Positions 61,528 through 64,000 of a stretch of DNA of 64,000 nt are shown here, piece by piece. The notes below the pieces were generated by a model, which made no database searches, was not told the origin of the DNA, and was given only the letters and a program-made list of their open reading frames with translations. The translations under genes and the position numbers were made by a program. Origin of the DNA: Naematelia aurantialba (Eukaryota; Basidiomycota; Tremellomycetes; Tremellales; Naemateliaceae); contig JAKFAO010000009.1 in NCBI GenBank assembly GCA_021527695.1, forward strand, positions 1,364,001-1,428,000, read 5' to 3'. Position 1 is the stretch's first letter; each line of letters starts with the position of its first letter.

Positions 61528-63503
61528 CTATAAAGCAGCGCGCTTCGACCGCGCCCTAATCTGTCTTCCCCATTTGTGGAATGCGAATGGGATCATCGCC
61601 ATAATGACTGCTACTCCGGCGAGAAGAGAGGCTGCACCACCATTCCCCAGTGCTAGAAACATCTGCGTGATGAACAGTGGCATCGCGGCGCCAGTGGCGG
61701 AACGAACGACTGTTTTCGCGGCCAGAGCGCTGGCGACGAACTCTGGAAAAGCCTCAATCAGGTAGGCATTTGCAGAGAAGTAGACCAGGACCATGCCGAA
61801 GCCAAAGGGGATCCCGGCACTCGTAGGACCGACCCAGGATCCCCCACCAGCAGGGACATATGGCGGCGATGTCCAGCCGAAAATGAATAGGGAGAGGGGA
61901 ACAAATGGTCCGCCGAGGAGCATACCTGGAAGTCGATCTTCCGGTGTGACGTCGTCTCCTTTGGCGATGTACAGTTTCTCTAGCTGAGGAGTAACAAATA
62001 GCGCTAAGGCTACACCGATGAGAACGGAGCAGAAGGTGATGCCCGTTTTCGCGTCGTCCCATCCATAATCTCGACCAAATACGACGGGGAACGAGAAGAA
62101 AAATGCGTAAAGAAGACCGTATACGAGGGAAATATAGAGCGACATGAGGAGGAGAATGGGCTCAGTCGCAAGCATTTCTGGGCAAGCAGCCGTCAGCTCT
62201 TATCAACAGCGGGCGGAGCTGTAACGCACGGAAAGGTCTAATCAAGGTCTCTACGACAATTTCGCTGAGCGAATTCGACATGACCTCTTGCTGAGTGACG
62301 AACGAATCGTCTCCAGTTTCAGCGCGGAGTTTCCTGGCACGCCTTTTTAATAACGTCGGTGCGAAAGTCTCAGGGATCGTAAGAGACAGAGCCCAGCTGA
62401 CAGATTTGTAAGTGAGGTGACTACACAAATAGGAAGGACAAGGCACTCACACGACGCCGGCAGAGATCATGTTGACCCAGTATAACCACCTCCATCCTGC
62501 ATATTTTCCGATGAACCCGCCGATGAGCGGTCCAATGACAGGACCAGTGTAAGGGGCGGCCGCAAAGATAGCGATAGCAAATCCTGGAGAGTGAATCCAT
62601 CAGCCCCAGCGGGAGCAGATTGACGTTTGCATGGCAAAAATTTGCTCACCTCGTTCTTCGTTAGACCATACGTCGGCAATGGTACCGCCGGCAAGGGTGA
62701 GGGGAGCTGAGCCAAAGAAGCCACAGATGAAACGACAGACGAGTAAGCAGCCGATGTTGGGCGCAAGGGCACAAGGGATGTTAAAGATTACGTAAATGGC
62801 GGTTGGGACAGCCCACAGCAGTCGCCTGCCGAACAGCTCTGACAACGGAGACCATAATAGAGGGCCGGTACTGGAGCAAGACCGTAAGCGACCAAGTCCG
62901 CCGATTAACAGTGAAGGCGTTCTGCGTACCCAAATCCGCAAACGGCCAAGGTAACCGTCAAAGCGATGACTTCCGCAGAGACCCCAAAATGCTCCTCCTG
63001 ACCAGTGAAGTCACCCGTGACGATTGCAGACGACATGGCCACCTGAATGACAGCCATTGATGCAATGCCAGTAATATCTGCCCACATCAGCGTTGACCTT
63101 CCGGATCAACCAGTGTGGAACCGAAAACCCACTCACACCAGCGGCGCGCGTCACTCCAGTTCCTGGGGTTCTCAGGATCTTCAGTCTTCCAGGACACCAG
63201 CTTTTTCTCGGAAATATCCCCAAGCTGCGTATCATGAAGATTTGTCAATTGTCGACCAAGCGTGACTCGTGACCTGGACCGCTGAAGACCGAGTTCGGGA
63301 TCATCGAACGCAATGTATCCACGTTGAGTTTCAGCTCGATATTCTTCTGTGAAACCACCTCGAGATGTGGCCGTCGTCAAGTAAGGAAAGGCAAGGTCTG
63401 GAGGCTCATGACGCCGACTCTGTGACCTGCTGATGGCGCTGCGAAGGTTCATCGTTGGTTCGCGATCCCAAGGCTTCTCGGGGGTCGGCGACGAATGTGA
63501 CAT
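61528..63503 (-). CDS. MFS drug:proton antiporter, DHA1 (12-helix) type
   Basis: A long hydrophilic N-terminus (MSHSSPTPEKPWDREPTMNL) ends in VSWKTEDPENPRNWSDARRW, the W-x-xx-DPENPxNW element that precedes helix 1 in fungal polyamine and drug exporters of this group. Helices and loops follow in order: GDFTGQEEHFGVSAEVIALT, LLWSPLSELFGRRLLWAVPT (motif A), CRFICGFFGSAPLTLAGGTI, ADVWSNEERG, and FAIAIFAAAPYTGPVIGPLI with GGFIGKYAGWRWLYWVNMI (motif C region). The C-terminal half has VYGLLYAFFFSFPVVFGRDY and MVLVYFSANAYLIEAFPEFV. It ends GRQIRARSKRAAL. Six or so introns are present. The start ATG ends at 63503. Export of toxic or natural compounds, or of polyamines, is likely; the exact cargo is unknown. 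Confidence 0.9.
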
Positions 63504-64000
63504 GGTGAGGAATGCGGTGGTGAGAAATGTGATGATTGGATTGTTGAGCAGGATGAACTCGAGAGTGAGGCTGCAGTGGAAGGTAGCGTCATTTTCATTG
63601 TAGATATATATGGGCTCTCGAAGGTGATGGCGGTCCCTAGGAAGAGTGTTACTTCGGCCGCGGATCGATTAGGAGCAGGTTTTGGTGGCGGTGGTTGCAA
63701 AGTTGCCACAGGGGAGGACCGAGGGGCAGGCAGAGCTTACGTGGACATTTTCTTACAGCCCGTCACACCCGACGGTGCCTGGGAGATTCCTGCGGGCATG
63801 ACATAGACGACGCTAGAGTAGAATTATGACGTGGCATTGTTATCAGCGGTCCCGTTGTCGTGAATCTTCTCGGGCTCGACGAACATTCGAATCAGACTGG
63901 GGAACGCCCATCGACATTGGGGAAACGATCAGTCCGTCAAGTGTTATCTCGCGAACCGTCATATGGGCTGGTTCGACGGAGTCGACGAGGAGGATGATGC
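63504..64000. other. Right edge: MFS promoter and perhaps the 3' end of another gene
   Basis: The left part is upstream of the MFS exporter. Near the edge a minus-strand frame reads FPSLIRMFVEPEKIHDNGTA and stops at 63824-63826, which could be the last exon of a gene that lies mostly outside the window. This is too short to name. Confidence 0.3.

Overview
This is nuclear DNA of a fungus, most likely a basidiomycete yeast of the Tremellomycetes (a Trichosporonales-type genome would fit; this is inferred from gene content and style, not from a marker gene). Genes are close together on both strands and cut by many short GT-AG introns, mostly about 40-70 bases. Typical fungal families are present: Zn2Cys6 regulators, allantoate-permease-type MFS carriers, an NmrA-like protein, a basidiomycete-type HNH protein, LYR protein FMC1 and a polytopic GT2 enzyme. 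I see no rRNA, no CRISPR array, no transposon and no convincing tRNA. Gene ends are start and stop codons read from the sequence; introns were placed by eye.

Left part (1-23.8 kb). An MFS carrier runs off the left edge (minus). Two broken genes follow, lying tail to tail: a plus-strand relic of a D-glutamate cyclase/DUF1445 protein and a minus-strand relic of a Zn2Cys6 regulator with two frameshifts. Next come an intact fused 5-oxoprolinase (plus), the polyadenylation factor Fip1 (plus), a decayed 2,2-dialkylglycine decarboxylase (minus) that has lost its PLP lysine, an NmrA-like protein (plus), an HNH protein (plus) and a membrane family 2 glycosyltransferase (minus). D-glutamate cyclase makes 5-oxoproline and 5-oxoprolinase opens it, so the first 9 kb look like the remains of a small amino-acid catabolic locus.

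Middle (23.8-38.2 kb). Mostly conserved cell functions: a KRE6/SKN1-type GH16 cell-wall protein (plus), a ThrE/DUF1212 membrane protein (minus), FMC1 (minus) divergent from a xanthine phosphoribosyltransferase (plus), a secreted acid-sphingomyelinase-like phosphodiesterase (minus) and a divergent AhpD-like protein (plus).

Right part (38.4-64 kb). An MFS carrier and a Zn2Cys6 regulator are divergent. They are followed by an isopenicillin-N-synthase-like 2OG-Fe(II) oxygenase (minus), divergent from mitochondrial succinyl-CoA:3-ketoacid CoA transferase (plus), and then a XanA-type xanthine dioxygenase (minus). Carrier, regulator and two 2OG oxygenases together suggest uptake and oxidation of a nitrogen compound. 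Further right are a small secreted protein, a long low-complexity protein with a coiled coil, a cupin protein, a full-length ABCC transporter and a DHA1-type MFS exporter.

The best leads are the eroded 5-oxoproline locus, the dead decarboxylase, and the possible catabolic cluster at 38-51 kb.
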